From: Microbacterium sp. APC 3901
Lineage (GTDB): Bacteria > Actinomycetota > Actinomycetes > Actinomycetales > Microbacteriaceae
Length of the DNA: 64,000 nucleotides
Direction of reading: 5' to 3'
Assembly (NCBI RefSeq): GCF_030407765.1
Contig: NZ_JASDCU010000015.1
Span: 1-64,000, forward strand
Under the pieces are notes generated by a model. That model saw only the letters and a list, made by a program, of their open reading frames with translations. It did not search any database and had not been told where the DNA came from. The position numbers and the translations under genes were made by a program. This document shows, one piece after another, positions 16,495-25,982 of this stretch. How positions within the stretch are numbered: position 1 is the stretch's first letter; each line of letters opens with the position of its first letter.

Positions 16495-17075
16495 GCACCC
16501 CTGTTCTTCGTCGCGTCGTCCGACGCGAGACGCATTCACCGCGCACCGTCGCGATGTTCGTCGCGGTCATCCTCCTCGTCCTCGCCCTCACTTACATCGG
16601 GCTCGAGATCGTGCTGAGCCTCGCGGCGCAGCCCGCGCTCCTGCTCGGACCGGCCGCGGCGGGCGGATGGCTCGTGGGCCTGCCCACCGCGCAGCCCGCA
16701 GGCCTGGTGATCGCGGGCAGCGTCGTGCTGGCGCTGATCGGGATCGTCTTCGTGGTGCTCGCCCTCACACCGGGGCGCCTGTCGAAGCACACCCTCGAAT
16801 CCGGCGACCGCGCCGTCGTCGTCGACAACGGCGTGATCGCCAGCGCCCTCGCACAGCACCTCTCGGAGGAGACGGGCCTGGCACGCGAGAGCATCACCGT
16901 GGGGGTCGGACACCGCAGCGTCGACGTCACCGTGCGTCCGGGCGTCGGCATCCCCCTCGACAAGAACGAGGTGCAGTCGGCCGCCGAGGCCGAGCTGCAG
17001 ACCTACCGGCTCACACGCAGCGTCCGCACCCGCGTGCGCGTCGAGCGTCCGAGCGAGAAGGAAGACGAGCTGTGA
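16491..17075 (+). CDS. DUF6286-like membrane protein of the Asp23 operon
   Basis: A 194-residue protein with two predicted transmembrane helices (about residues 20-45 and 70-95), then a cytoplasmic domain with alternating charged/hydrophobic strands (SITVGVGHRSVDVTVRPG) that recalls the AmaP/Asp23-associated fold. It overlaps the previous gene by 4 bp. It probably anchors Asp23 proteins at the membrane. The family name is from memory of the pattern and is less sure than the topology. Confidence 0.75.
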   Translation: MSTPVLRRVVRRETHSPRTVAMFVAVILLVLALTYIGLEIVLSLAAQPALLLGPAAAGGWLVGLPTAQPAGLVIAGSVVLALIGIVFVVLALTPGRLSKHTLESGDRAVVVDNGVIASALAQHLSEETGLARESITVGVGHRSVDVTVRPGVGIPLDKNEVQSAAEAELQTYRLTRSVRTRVRVERPSEKEDEL

Positions 17076-17686
17076 ACAACACGAATCGTGCGCTGAACCG
17101 CACTCTGCTGCTCATCATCGGCCTGCTCTTCCTCGGTCTCGGAGCCCTCGGCATCGCGATCATGAGCTGGCCCACCGCGACCGACATCTGGACGGCGGGC
17201 GGTGAGGACGCCCGCTCGTGGCTCGACCAGGCGATCGCGGCCACTGCGATCGCGGGCGGAAGCCTGTCGTGGATCGGCATCGGTGCGGTCGTGGCGATCC
17301 TCGTCGTGATCGTGCTGCTGATCCTCGCGCTCACCAGCGTCGCGGGCCGTCGGTCGAAGACGGCTCTCCGCTCGTCGGGAGCGCAGAACCCGCTCGGCCG
17401 TGTCACCGTCACCGAGTCGTTCGTGTCTGACGCCGTCAAGAACTCGCTCGCCACCCGCGACGAGATCCTCTCGGCCCAGGTCACGGCGAACGACATCCGC
17501 ACCACGCCGGTGCTGCACGTGTCGGTCACGCCTCGGCAGAACACCGACCCCCGCGAGCTGATCGATCACCTCGACCGACTGCTCACCAACCTCGCCACCC
17601 TGACCGGGCGCGACACCGAGACGTACGTCTCGATCCACACCGGTCTGCGGGCGCGGCTCGCTCACGACCAGCGTCGGCTGTCGTGA
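17072..17686 (+). CDS. AmaP-like alkaline shock anchoring membrane protein
   Basis: A 204-residue protein from a GTG that overlaps the previous stop (GTGA). It has two transmembrane helices (about 11-32 and 68-91) flanking an extracytoplasmic loop, followed by a cytoplasmic domain that starts GRVTVTESFVSDAVKNSL. This matches the layout of AmaP, the membrane anchor of Asp23 in Gram-positive bacteria. It is the last large membrane member of the overlapping run. Confidence 0.75.
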   Translation: MNNTNRALNRTLLLIIGLLFLGLGALGIAIMSWPTATDIWTAGGEDARSWLDQAIAATAIAGGSLSWIGIGAVVAILVVIVLLILALTSVAGRRSKTALRSSGAQNPLGRVTVTESFVSDAVKNSLATRDEILSAQVTANDIRTTPVLHVSVTPRQNTDPRELIDHLDRLLTNLATLTGRDTETYVSIHTGLRARLAHDQRRLS

Positions 17687-17730
17687 ACGCGGGCCGTCGC
17701 AGCCAACTCCAGGAAGCAGGAACCAGCATC

Positions 17731-17943
17731 ATGCGAAACAAGATCCTCCTCATCGGCGCCGTCGCCTTCGTCGCCTACATCCTGGGCAGCCGCGCAGCGA
17801 CCGTGCAGGTGAACAAGGGCGAGTCGGTGCGGCACCAGCTCGTGCGCATGTGGAACGACCCCAAGGCCAAGAAGGAACGCCAGAAGGCGGCCAAGAAGGC
17901 GGCGAAGGCCGCCGAGAAGGCTCTCGACAAGGTGCGCCGCTGA
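17731..17943 (+). CDS. small membrane protein with Lys/Ala-rich cytoplasmic tail
   Basis: A 70-residue protein: an N-terminal helix NKILLIGAVAFVAYILGSRA, then a highly basic tail rich in KKA repeats (last 30 residues). The ATG at 17731 has GGAAGCAGGAA upstream. A GTG at 17683, overlapping the previous gene, would add 16 residues. The tail could bind nucleic acid or acidic phospholipid. It sits between the AmaP-like gene and csbD-like gene in the stress cluster. Confidence 0.75.
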   Translation: MRNKILLIGAVAFVAYILGSRAATVQVNKGESVRHQLVRMWNDPKAKKERQKAAKKAAKAAEKALDKVRR

Positions 17944-18041
17944 CCACCCACACAGACTTATCGTCGGTCGCGCAGAGCAACGACGGTAAGACGCCGGGAA
18001 TCCCCCGTCGTCACGATCACCCCTCACGAAAGGAGCTCCTC

Positions 18042-18215
18042 ATGGGACTCGATGACAAGATCAAGAACGCCGCCCAGGACATCGCGGGCAAGGCGAAGGA
18101 AGCGATCGGCAACGCGACCGACAACGACAAGCTGGCTGCCGAAGGCAAGGCCGACCAGGTCAAGGCCGACGCGAAGAAGGCCGGCGAGAACGTCAAGGAC
18201 GCGTTCAACAAGTAA
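18042..18215 (+). CDS. CsbD family stress response protein
   Basis: A 57-residue, very hydrophilic protein of the CsbD family. It begins GLDDKIKNAAQDIAGKAKEAIG and ends in a Lys/Ala-rich helix (KADAKKAGENVKDAFNK). CsbD-like proteins are strongly induced by general stress in many bacteria, but their mechanism is unknown. A near-perfect RBS AAAGGAG precedes the ATG at 18042. It closes the envelope-stress cluster and is followed by a strong terminator. Confidence 0.9.
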   Translation: MGLDDKIKNAAQDIAGKAKEAIGNATDNDKLAAEGKADQVKADAKKAGENVKDAFNK

Positions 18216-18226
18216 GACCCCCGGCG

Positions 18227-18262
18227 CGGGCGGGGGGAGCGGAATCACGCTCCCCCCGCCCG
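18227..18262 (+). terminator. terminator after CsbD gene
   Basis: A perfect 14-bp GC stem (CGGGCGGGGGGAGC with its complement) and an 8-nt loop start 11 bp after the stop. This marks the end of the Asp23-CsbD cluster. Confidence 0.85.
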
Positions 18263-18364
18263 TTGCTGTGCGCTGGTCGGATGCTGCCGCATCCGTCGTT
18301 CTCTCCAGCCATCCCGTCGCATCACCCCTGTCGCTCTCTCGGCGTCGGTGCGTACGGTCGAGTG

Positions 18365-20713
18365 ATGACCTCCGCGACGACGACTTCGACCGGGGCGCGA
18401 TATCGCGTCGAGCTCCCCCGACCGACGGATCCGGTGCCCGCGGCTCTCGACCTGGGCGACGGGGCGGACACCGCTCGACGCATCGAGGTGACCGACCGGT
18501 ACCTGAGCCGCGACGGTCGCCCCTGGATCCCGGTGATGGGGGAGTACCACTTCGTGCGCGATCGTCGCGAGGTGTGGGAGCGCGAACTGCGCAAGATGCG
18601 CGCCGGCGGTATCGACGTGCTCGCGACATACGTCTTCTGGCTGGCGCATGAAGAGATCGAGGGCGAGTACCGCTGGGACGGCGATCGCGATCTGCGGGCG
18701 TTCGTGCAGACGGCAGCGCGCGTCGGACTCGACGTCATCGTCCGGATCGGCCCGTGGGCGCACGGCGAGACGCGGAACGGCGGCTTCCCCGACTGGCTGC
18801 AGGCTCGCGACATCGCGCTCCGCACCGACGACCCCGTGTATCTCGAGCTCGTGCGGCGCTGGTACTCGGCGGTCGCGGGGCAGGTGGCCGACCTCATGCA
18901 TCGGCCCGATGATCCGGACGCGCCGATCATCGGCATCCAGATCGAGAACGAGCTGTACGACCAGCCCCAGCACCTGTCGACCCTGCGCACGATCGCCGAG
19001 TCGGTCGGACTCGCGGCGAGCCTGTTCACGGCCACGGGGTGGGGCGGCGCGCAGCTGCCACCAGGGCGCTTCCTGCCCGTGTATGCGGGATATGCCGACG
19101 GATTCTGGGAGGAGTCCGACACGGGGTGGCCGGAATTCGGGCGCCAGCACTTCACGTTCAGCGATGTGCGAGACGACCTCTCGGTCGGGGCCGACCTGCG
19201 CGCCACCCCGGCCGAGGTGTCCCCCGCCGCCGACCGGGGCACGGATGACGGCTGGCCGTATGCGACCTGCGAGCTGGGCAGCGGCATGGCGACCGCCTAT
19301 CACCGGCGACCGCTCGTCGACGCGGAGGATGTCGCGGCGCTCGCGCTGACCAAGCTCGGCAGCGGATCGGCCTGGCAGGGCTACTACATGTTCCATGGCG
19401 GACTCCACTTCGAGGGGGCGCTCTCGACGACGCAGGAGTCGCAGGAGACCGGATATCCGAACGACGTCCCGGTGCGCGACTACGACTTCTTCGCGCCGAT
19501 CGGAGCCGCAGGCACGCAACGCCGGCACTTCCACCAGCTGCGTCGTCAGCATCTGTTCCTCTCGGCGTTCGGCGACCGGCTCGCGACCTACCCGGCGCGA
19601 ATCGGGTCGCAGGAAACCGGCGAGCTGCGCTGGTCGGTGAGAGGCGACGGCGACCGTGGATTCCTGTTCGTGAACACCCATCAACCGGCGCTGGCACCAC
19701 TCGATGCCGTAGAGGATGTGCGCTTCGAGATCGAGGGTCCGGATGCCGTGGTGCGGATCCCGAGCGACCCGATCACCGTGCCCGTCGGCTCCTCCTTCTC
19801 CTGGCCGATCCGGCAGCCCCTCGGCGATCTGTCTGCCGTGAGCGCTACGGCGCAGCTGATCACCGAGATCCGTGTCGGCGACCAGCAGGTGGTGCTCCTG
19901 GCTACGAGCGAGGGGATCGAGGCGGAGATCCAGATCGACGGAGTGCGATCGCCTGTCGTCCGAGGCGCGCGCGCGGCCGTGAACGGCGAAGGGCGACTCG
20001 TGATCCGCCCCGACGCGGCTCCGGGAGTCGACTGCCGGGTGCGGGTCGGTCGTACGACCTTCGTGATCCTCGACGGCGACGCGGCGGATGCCGTCTGGCG
20101 CGGACCCGTGAACGGGATCGACAGCGTGGTGATCTGGCCGCACGGCGGCTGGTTCGACGACGGCGGCTTCATGGCTGAGAGGCAGGACGCTGACGCAGAA
20201 GTGCTCGTCCTGATCGACCGCGGCGATGGACGCGGCGTCGAGTTCGAACGCCGGATCGTCGAGGGGACAGACGCCCGTCATGGCCTGGAGACGCCGGTCT
20301 TCCGGACCGCGCCGGTGGTCGCGCCGAGGGTCGGTGGGCCCGCATCGCGCTTCGCCGCCCCGACGGAGGACGACTTCGTCGACGCCGCGACGGCCGAGAT
20401 CCGCATCCCGAGCGGGATCGGCGACGGCGCCGACCAGGTCGTGCTGCGTCTCGATTGGGTCGGCGACGTGATCCGCCTGCACATCGGCGAAGAGCTGATC
20501 GCGGATCAGTTCTGGTCGGGGCGCCCGCTCGAAGTCGACCTCAGCGACCGTCGCGACGTGCTGGCCGAGCAGCCGATCCGGCTCACGGCATTCGCCTGGG
20601 ATCCTGCGACAGGCGTGCACGTCGACCCTCGAGTCAGACCGACGGCCGACGATCCTGTGCTGCGGGTGGATGCGGCAGCACTGCTCGTGCGCCGATATGC
20701 GCGAGTGTCATGA
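18365..20713 (+). CDS. GH35-like beta-galactosidase-type glycoside hydrolase
   Basis: A 782-residue protein with an N-terminal (beta/alpha)8 domain of the GH35 type: MGEYHFVR (60s), RIGPWAHGETRNGGFPDWL (about 128-145, the GPYxCAExxxGGFPxWL-like block) and IGIQIENE with Glu196 as predicted acid/base. Glu303 in TCELGSGM is a plausible nucleophile. The C-terminal half is beta-rich, as in multi-domain members. There is no signal peptide, so it probably acts on imported oligosaccharides. The region before the ATG at 18365 is short. It converges on an AraC regulator, and a DUF5107 protein and cellulase-like gene lie beyond; together they form a glycan-utilisation locus. Confidence 0.88.
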   Translation: MTSATTTSTGARYRVELPRPTDPVPAALDLGDGADTARRIEVTDRYLSRDGRPWIPVMGEYHFVRDRREVWERELRKMRAGGIDVLATYVFWLAHEEIEGEYRWDGDRDLRAFVQTAARVGLDVIVRIGPWAHGETRNGGFPDWLQARDIALRTDDPVYLELVRRWYSAVAGQVADLMHRPDDPDAPIIGIQIENELYDQPQHLSTLRTIAESVGLAASLFTATGWGGAQLPPGRFLPVYAGYADGFWEESDTGWPEFGRQHFTFSDVRDDLSVGADLRATPAEVSPAADRGTDDGWPYATCELGSGMATAYHRRPLVDAEDVAALALTKLGSGSAWQGYYMFHGGLHFEGALSTTQESQETGYPNDVPVRDYDFFAPIGAAGTQRRHFHQLRRQHLFLSAFGDRLATYPARIGSQETGELRWSVRGDGDRGFLFVNTHQPALAPLDAVEDVRFEIEGPDAVVRIPSDPITVPVGSSFSWPIRQPLGDLSAVSATAQLITEIRVGDQQVVLLATSEGIEAEIQIDGVRSPVVRGARAAVNGEGRLVIRPDAAPGVDCRVRVGRTTFVILDGDAADAVWRGPVNGIDSVVIWPHGGWFDDGGFMAERQDADAEVLVLIDRGDGRGVEFERRIVEGTDARHGLETPVFRTAPVVAPRVGGPASRFAAPTEDDFVDAATAEIRIPSGIGDGADQVVLRLDWVGDVIRLHIGEELIADQFWSGRPLEVDLSDRRDVLAEQPIRLTAFAWDPATGVHVDPRVRPTADDPVLRVDAAALLVRRYARVS

Positions 20714-20750
20714 CGCGGATGCGAGTGCGTGCGATGCCGTGACGGCGCGC

Positions 20751-21653
20751 TCAGCCCTTGTGCTGGGCGCGGTAGGCCGTCGGACTCACGTCGTGCACCC
20801 GGCGGAACTGACGCGAGAAGTACAGCGGATCGACGTACCCCACCGACGCGGCGATCTCGGCGATCGACAGGTTGGTGGCGTCGAGCAGTGCGCGCGCCCT
20901 GCCCATCTTGAGCGAGGTGTGGAACGCTGCCGGCCCGCCGCCGGTCGCCTGACGGAACAGCGCGCTCAGGTGCGAGGGCGAGAGGCCGACGAGGGCGGCG
21001 AGATCGGCCACCTGGATGGTGCCGTCGATGCGCGTCTCGAGGTACCGCATCGCCCGCTCCAGTGGCGACCCCTCGGCGGGCAGCGTGCTGTCGACCGTGA
21101 TGCGCGTGAGCAGGTTCCAGGCGATCCCCGAGGCCGCCAGCAGGTGCGCGGGCGAGATGCGACGCTCGAGCAGCGTGACGAGCTCGTCGAACAGCGCCAC
21201 CACCCGATCGACCGCGCGCAGCCGCACCAGACGAGAGGCGCTCGCCGGCGTCGTCAGCTCTGCCGCATCGGTGCCTCGCACGTGCAGCCACCAGATCGTC
21301 CATGGATCGCGGTCGGAGCTGCGATACTCGTGCGGCGTGCCGGAGGGGATGGCGATGCTCGCGCCGGGGCTGAGCGCGTACTCGTCGTCGTCGAACGCCA
21401 CCACTCCTGTGCCACCGACGCAGACCAGCACGATGGTCTCGGACGCCCCGTGCGGACGCCGGCGCAGGTGACCTTCGGCGTGGGGGAACAGCCCTGCATC
21501 GGTCACGGTGAGGCGCCGGGTGACGGGCGCGGCGAGCGCGAGCTCGACCTGGGGCCGCGGCACCACGCAGAGTCGCTGATCGGCGAAGCCTTCCGCCCGG
21601 TGCCCGTGGTCCGGTGACGGCGTACCGATGCCGCGATTCGTTGTTTCGTCCAT
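20751..21653 (-). CDS. AraC family transcriptional regulator of the glycan locus
   Basis: A 300-residue regulator. The N-terminal cupin-like arabinose-binding domain includes GTGVVAFDDDEYALSPG and IPSGTPHEY (about 85-115). The C-terminal double helix-turn-helix includes DLAALVGLSPSHLSALFRQ and IAEIAASVGYVDPLYFSRQF followed by SPTAYR. The ATG at 21653 has GAGGGGTG at good spacing; a GTG at 21674 is less likely. It is divergent from the DUF5107/cellulase-like pair across 90 bp and probably activates them, and perhaps the GH35 gene, in response to a sugar. Confidence 0.9.
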   Translation of the reverse strand: MDETTNRGIGTPSPDHGHRAEGFADQRLCVVPRPQVELALAAPVTRRLTVTDAGLFPHAEGHLRRRPHGASETIVLVCVGGTGVVAFDDDEYALSPGASIAIPSGTPHEYRSSDRDPWTIWWLHVRGTDAAELTTPASASRLVRLRAVDRVVALFDELVTLLERRISPAHLLAASGIAWNLLTRITVDSTLPAEGSPLERAMRYLETRIDGTIQVADLAALVGLSPSHLSALFRQATGGGPAAFHTSLKMGRARALLDATNLSIAEIAASVGYVDPLYFSRQFRRVHDVSPTAYRAQHKG

Positions 21654-21743
21654 GTCACCCCTCGTTCTCACCATACCGAGAGTCTCCGGGTGCTCCTAGC
21701 CTGGACGAGCGGCTGACGTGGGCCGCCGAGTCCGAGGAGAACC

Positions 21744-24656
21744 ATGACGGTCGATCTTCCCGCGGTGCCGCAGAGCCTTCGCGGCACGCTCGACGACGGC
21801 CGACCCGTCGCCTGGCGCGAACCGCTCACCATCGCGACCTACGAGGCCGGGGCGCCGAGCCCGTACCCGATGTTCCTCGACCACCGGGTCTATCAGGGGT
21901 CGAGTGGAGCGGTGTATCCGATTCCGTTCATCGAGAGCGTCGATCATGAGGCCAGCCCGCGCGAGTGGGACGCGATCCACCTCGAGAACGAGTACGTGCG
22001 CCTCGTCGTGCTGCCCGAGCTCGGCGGGCGGATCCACGTCGGGTACGACAAGGTCACCGGCTACGACTTCTTCTACCGCAACAACGTCATCAAGCCGGCG
22101 CTCGTCGGGCTCGCCGGCCCGTGGATCAGCGGCGGCGTCGAGTTCAACTGGCCTCAGCACCACCGCCCCGCGACCCACCTGCCGGTCGAGACCCGCATCG
22201 ACACCGACGCGGACGGCACCGTCACGGTCTGGTGCCACGACCACGACCCGTTCGCCCGCATGTCGGCGCAGCACGGCGTGCGCCTGCGTCCGGGCAGCTC
22301 GGTGGTCGAACTCGCGGTGCGGCTGCACAACCGCACGAAGGAGCGGCAGAGCTTCCTCTGGTGGGCGAACGTCGCCGCGCGGGTGCACGACGACTACCAG
22401 GCGTTCTTCCCCGAAGACGTCCGCTTCGTCGCCGACCACGCCCGACGCGCTCTCACCTCGTTCCCGGCGGCGGACCGCCCGTATTACGGCGTCGACTACC
22501 CCCTGCGCGCCGCCGAGACCCCGGGCGCCGATCGGATCGACTGGTATCGCAACATCCCCGTGCCGACGTCGTACATGATCGTCGACTCGCACCAGGACTT
22601 CTTCGGGGGGTACGACCATGCGGCAGGCGCAGGATTCGTGCACTGGGCCGAGCATCGCGTCTCTCCCGGCAAGAAGATGTGGACCTGGGGCGATGCGCCG
22701 TTCGGCCACGCGTGGGATGCGCAGCTGACCGACGCCGACGGCCCGTACGTCGAGCTGATGGCCGGCGTCTACACCGACAACCAGCCGGACTTCTCGTGGC
22801 TTCTGCCCGGGGAGACGAAGACCTTCACGCAGTACTGGTATCCGGTGCCCGCGATCGGAGCGGTGCACCAGGCGACACCGGATGCCGCAGTGCACATCGA
22901 TCGCGAGGGCGAAGACCTGGTCGTCTCGGTGGCGGCGACCGCCTGCCGCCGGGGCGCGCGGGTACTGGTCTTATCGGCCGGCGAGACGATCGGATCTCAC
23001 CCTGTCGACCTCGATCCGGGCGTGCCCGCGGTCGTGCGCACGCGGGGACGCGTTCTCGACGACGACCTCGAGGTGCGGGTGCTCGACGCCGACGGGCGCG
23101 TGCTGGTGCGATGGGCTCCGGTGGTCGTGGCGTCGGCAGAGCCCTGGGTCGCGGAGGAACCGCCGGCGCCGGACGCGACCGAATCGGTCGAAGAGCTGTA
23201 CCTCACCGGCCTGCACCTCAGCCAGTACCGGCATCCGACGCGGTCGCCGATGCCCTACTGGCGCACCGCGCTGCAGCGGGATCCCGGCGATGTCCGCACC
23301 AACCTGGCCGTGGCCGATCGGCTGTATCGGCAGGGGCGCTACGAGGAGGCGCTCGCGCACGTGCGCACCGCCGTCGCCCGCCTGACCCGACGCAACGCGA
23401 ACCCGGCCGATGCCGAGGCGTTCTATCTGCTCGGGCTCGTGCACTCGCGCCTCGGCCACGTCGTCGAGGCGCAGCAGGCGTTCGGCAAGGCCGGGTGGGA
23501 TGGCGCGTGGTCCGCGGCCGCCGGATTCGCGCTCGCCCAGTCCCTCGCGCACCAGGGCCAGGATCGCTCCGCGATGCGCGTGCTCGACGAGCTCGACGCC
23601 GTCGCCGCGCACGATCAGCGCCGCATCGCACTGCGGGCGATCCTCCTCCGTCGTTCCGGGCGAGACGGCGAGGCGCAGCAGGTGCTCGACGACGCCCTCC
23701 GCGCAGACCCTCTCGCGGCCACCATCCGGTTCCTCGCCGGACACGCGATCGGCGACGCAGGCATCCTGCTCGACGTGGCGCTCGAGCTGAGAGACGCCGG
23801 TGACACGGCATCCGCCCTGCTGCTGCTCGACCGGGTGCAGTCGGCAGCGGTGACGCCGAGTGGGAACCTCGGACCGATCGCCCACTATCTCGCGGCGGGG
23901 ATCCACGACGCGGAGGGCCGGCCGGCCGAGGCCGCCGCACACAGACGCAGCGCACGCCGAGCCGATCTCACCTGGGCCTTCCCCGCAGGACTCGACGCGC
24001 TCGACGCGCTCACCCTCGCGGTCGCCGCGGAACCCGACGACGCGACCGCCCGGATGCTGCGCGGAGCCCTGCTCTACGCATCGGGCAGACGCGTGGACGC
24101 CGCGTCCGAGTGGAACGCGGCGATCGAGCTGGGCCTGCGGCACCCCGTTCTCCTGCGCGATGCGGCGCTCGCCGCCTACTCCGTGGCGCACGACGACGAC
24201 CGTGCCTGGACCCTGTACCGGCAGGCGGTCGAGGCAGCGCCCGGCGACGCCCGTCTGCGATACGAGCAGGATCAGCTGGCCGTGCGTCTGGGGCACGACG
24301 CCGCGTCGAGATACGAGCGACTGCGGTCGATCGAAACCCTCGTCCTGACCCGCGACGACTTCGCGATCGCCTATGTGCGACTGCTGCTGACCGTCGGCGA
24401 GACCACGCGGGCATACGCGATCCTCACCGAGCGCGAGTTCCGGCCGTGGGAGGGCGGTGAAGGCGAGGCGCTCGCCGCCTGGGACGCGACTCTCGCGGCG
24501 CTCGACCTGCCGATGGCCGACCCGCCGCCGAGCCTCGGCGAGGCCCGAAGCCCGTTCACGCCGCCCGCGGCACGTCACGATTCGGGTGAGACCGACTACT
24601 TCGCGACGAGCCTGCCCGAGCTGCTGCTGTTCACCCGGGGCACCGATGACGACTGA
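21744..24656 (+). CDS. DUF5107 protein with C-terminal TPR-like repeats
   Basis: A 970-residue protein. Residues about 1-390 are the DUF5107 domain, a galactose-mutarotase-like beta-sandwich: LGGRIHVGYDK, GGVEFNWPQHHRP and a HWAEHRVSPGKKMWTWG stretch. About 470-930 are helical repeats with TPR character (RYEEALAHVRTAV, FYLLGLVHSRLGHVVEAQQAF, GRDGEAQQVLDDAL). No signal peptide. The family accompanies GH35/GH43-type enzymes in sugar loci; the sandwich may bind or epimerise a sugar while the repeats hold partners. The downstream cellulase-like gene follows after 15 bp, so the two form an operon. Confidence 0.88.
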   Translation: MTVDLPAVPQSLRGTLDDGRPVAWREPLTIATYEAGAPSPYPMFLDHRVYQGSSGAVYPIPFIESVDHEASPREWDAIHLENEYVRLVVLPELGGRIHVGYDKVTGYDFFYRNNVIKPALVGLAGPWISGGVEFNWPQHHRPATHLPVETRIDTDADGTVTVWCHDHDPFARMSAQHGVRLRPGSSVVELAVRLHNRTKERQSFLWWANVAARVHDDYQAFFPEDVRFVADHARRALTSFPAADRPYYGVDYPLRAAETPGADRIDWYRNIPVPTSYMIVDSHQDFFGGYDHAAGAGFVHWAEHRVSPGKKMWTWGDAPFGHAWDAQLTDADGPYVELMAGVYTDNQPDFSWLLPGETKTFTQYWYPVPAIGAVHQATPDAAVHIDREGEDLVVSVAATACRRGARVLVLSAGETIGSHPVDLDPGVPAVVRTRGRVLDDDLEVRVLDADGRVLVRWAPVVVASAEPWVAEEPPAPDATESVEELYLTGLHLSQYRHPTRSPMPYWRTALQRDPGDVRTNLAVADRLYRQGRYEEALAHVRTAVARLTRRNANPADAEAFYLLGLVHSRLGHVVEAQQAFGKAGWDGAWSAAAGFALAQSLAHQGQDRSAMRVLDELDAVAAHDQRRIALRAILLRRSGRDGEAQQVLDDALRADPLAATIRFLAGHAIGDAGILLDVALELRDAGDTASALLLLDRVQSAAVTPSGNLGPIAHYLAAGIHDAEGRPAEAAAHRRSARRADLTWAFPAGLDALDALTLAVAAEPDDATARMLRGALLYASGRRVDAASEWNAAIELGLRHPVLLRDAALAAYSVAHDDDRAWTLYRQAVEAAPGDARLRYEQDQLAVRLGHDAASRYERLRSIETLVLTRDDFAIAYVRLLLTVGETTRAYAILTEREFRPWEGGEGEALAAWDATLAALDLPMADPPPSLGEARSPFTPPAARHDSGETDYFATSLPELLLFTRGTDDD

Positions 24657-24671
24657 CGAGGGAGCAGCGCG

Positions 24672-25982
24672 ATGACCGAACGCTATCTGGGCACCGGACA
24701 CGATTCGGATGTCGGGCGCCCGGTGCCGCTCGGAGTGCCCGCGCATCTGCCCGCACGGCTGTCGATCACGCTCTGGGACTTCTCCTGGTACACGCGGGCC
24801 GGGGAGGGTGAGCCCTACGACGACCTCGATCGTGCCTGCGCCGATGCTGCGGATCTGGGCTACAACTGCATCCGGATCTGCGCCGCCCCGCTGCTGCTCT
24901 TCGGCCACCCCGAGTTGTCGGGACTCGCGCGGGACCTCGAGATCGAGGGTCTCGGCGCAGCTCCCGACGGCGGGTACTACGGCCGGGGCACGCGCTGGTA
25001 CGACGTGCCCGGCGGATACCGGATCGACGTGCTCGCGCGCCTGCATCAGCTGCTCGAGGCGGCGAAGCGCCACGGACTCGTCGTCATACTCGCCAGTTGG
25101 GAATATCAGCAGTCGACGAGCTTCGCCCGGTCGTCGAGATGGTTCGAGGCGATCGACGCCGTGCCTCTCGCCGAGCGGTACGACCACCTGGCCGCCGCAT
25201 GGGGCCGGCTCGTCGACTGGGTGACGGAGCTCGGACTCCGCTCGCAGATCGCGATGGTCGAGTTGCACAACGAGGTGGACTTCTCGATCCTCCCGGCGCT
25301 CGCCGGGTCGGGGGAGCGCGCGCTGCGGGCTCTGCGCCGCAGGCACCCTGATCTCCTGATCACCGCGAGCTACGGCAAGCCACCGCATCTGGCGATGCAC
25401 CAGGTGTCGGATGCCCTCGGCGCCGCGCAGTTCCACGTCTACAGCTACGGCGTGCTCGATGCGTTGCAGCAGCGCATCGACATCCGCTCCGAGCAGTCGG
25501 AGGGGTTCCCGAACGCGATGCTGCGGTCGCTGCTGGTCGACGATGCGCCCACGTTTGCCGAGTACGGCCGGCCCGCCGAGTGGAAGCTGCGCGCCACGGT
25601 CGTCACCGACCAGATGATCTACGGCTACGACTGGGTGGATCCGGGGCTGTGGGACGCGTGGCTCGACGAGCATTCCGGGCCGTATCGCCTGATGATGCGT
25701 CGAGAGATCGAGTCGCGGGTCGCGGCGGTCGCGGCCTGGGCGCACTGGCGACAGGTGCCCGCCGTGATCGGCGAGGGCTGGCTCGGCTACACGCCCCTCA
25801 ACGCCTGGTATGAGGAGAGCGAGCACGGACTCGAGTTCGCGGAATGCGGAGTGGATGCCGCGCTGCGCGACGGCGTCTGGGGAGTGGTGCTGTGCTCGAA
25901 CGCGGCGCCGCATCATCCGATGTGGCAGCTGCGCGACTGGCAGCGGAGCATGAACGAGAGGGTGCTCGCGAGCGGGGCGTGA
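24672..25982 (+). CDS. cellulase-like (GH5-like TIM-barrel) protein
   Basis: A 436-residue TIM-barrel protein. It begins SITLWDFSWYTRAG, and VELHNEVDFS (about residues 194-203) contains the NE pair typical of clan GH-A acid/base residues. A later VIGEGWLGYTP (Glu about 363) could supply the nucleophile. This is the pattern of the sugar-binding cellulase-like family. No secretion signal. It is cotranscribed with DUF5107 (15-bp gap). Together with the GH35-like enzyme it probably finishes breakdown of an imported oligosaccharide. Confidence 0.82.
   Translation: MTERYLGTGHDSDVGRPVPLGVPAHLPARLSITLWDFSWYTRAGEGEPYDDLDRACADAADLGYNCIRICAAPLLLFGHPELSGLARDLEIEGLGAAPDGGYYGRGTRWYDVPGGYRIDVLARLHQLLEAAKRHGLVVILASWEYQQSTSFARSSRWFEAIDAVPLAERYDHLAAAWGRLVDWVTELGLRSQIAMVELHNEVDFSILPALAGSGERALRALRRRHPDLLITASYGKPPHLAMHQVSDALGAAQFHVYSYGVLDALQQRIDIRSEQSEGFPNAMLRSLLVDDAPTFAEYGRPAEWKLRATVVTDQMIYGYDWVDPGLWDAWLDEHSGPYRLMMRREIESRVAAVAAWAHWRQVPAVIGEGWLGYTPLNAWYEESEHGLEFAECGVDAALRDGVWGVVLCSNAAPHHPMWQLRDWQRSMNERVLASGA

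Noticed and set aside
18245..20620. Very long open frame antisense to the GH35-like gene
   Set aside because: High GC content keeps the opposite strand open; its translation is Arg/His/Asp-rich without any family motif, while the plus-strand frame has clear GH35 blocks.
22971..25916. Open frame of about 980 codons antisense to the DUF5107 and cellulase-like genes
   Set aside because: It spans two well-supported plus-strand genes, has no recognisable domain and shows shadow composition.
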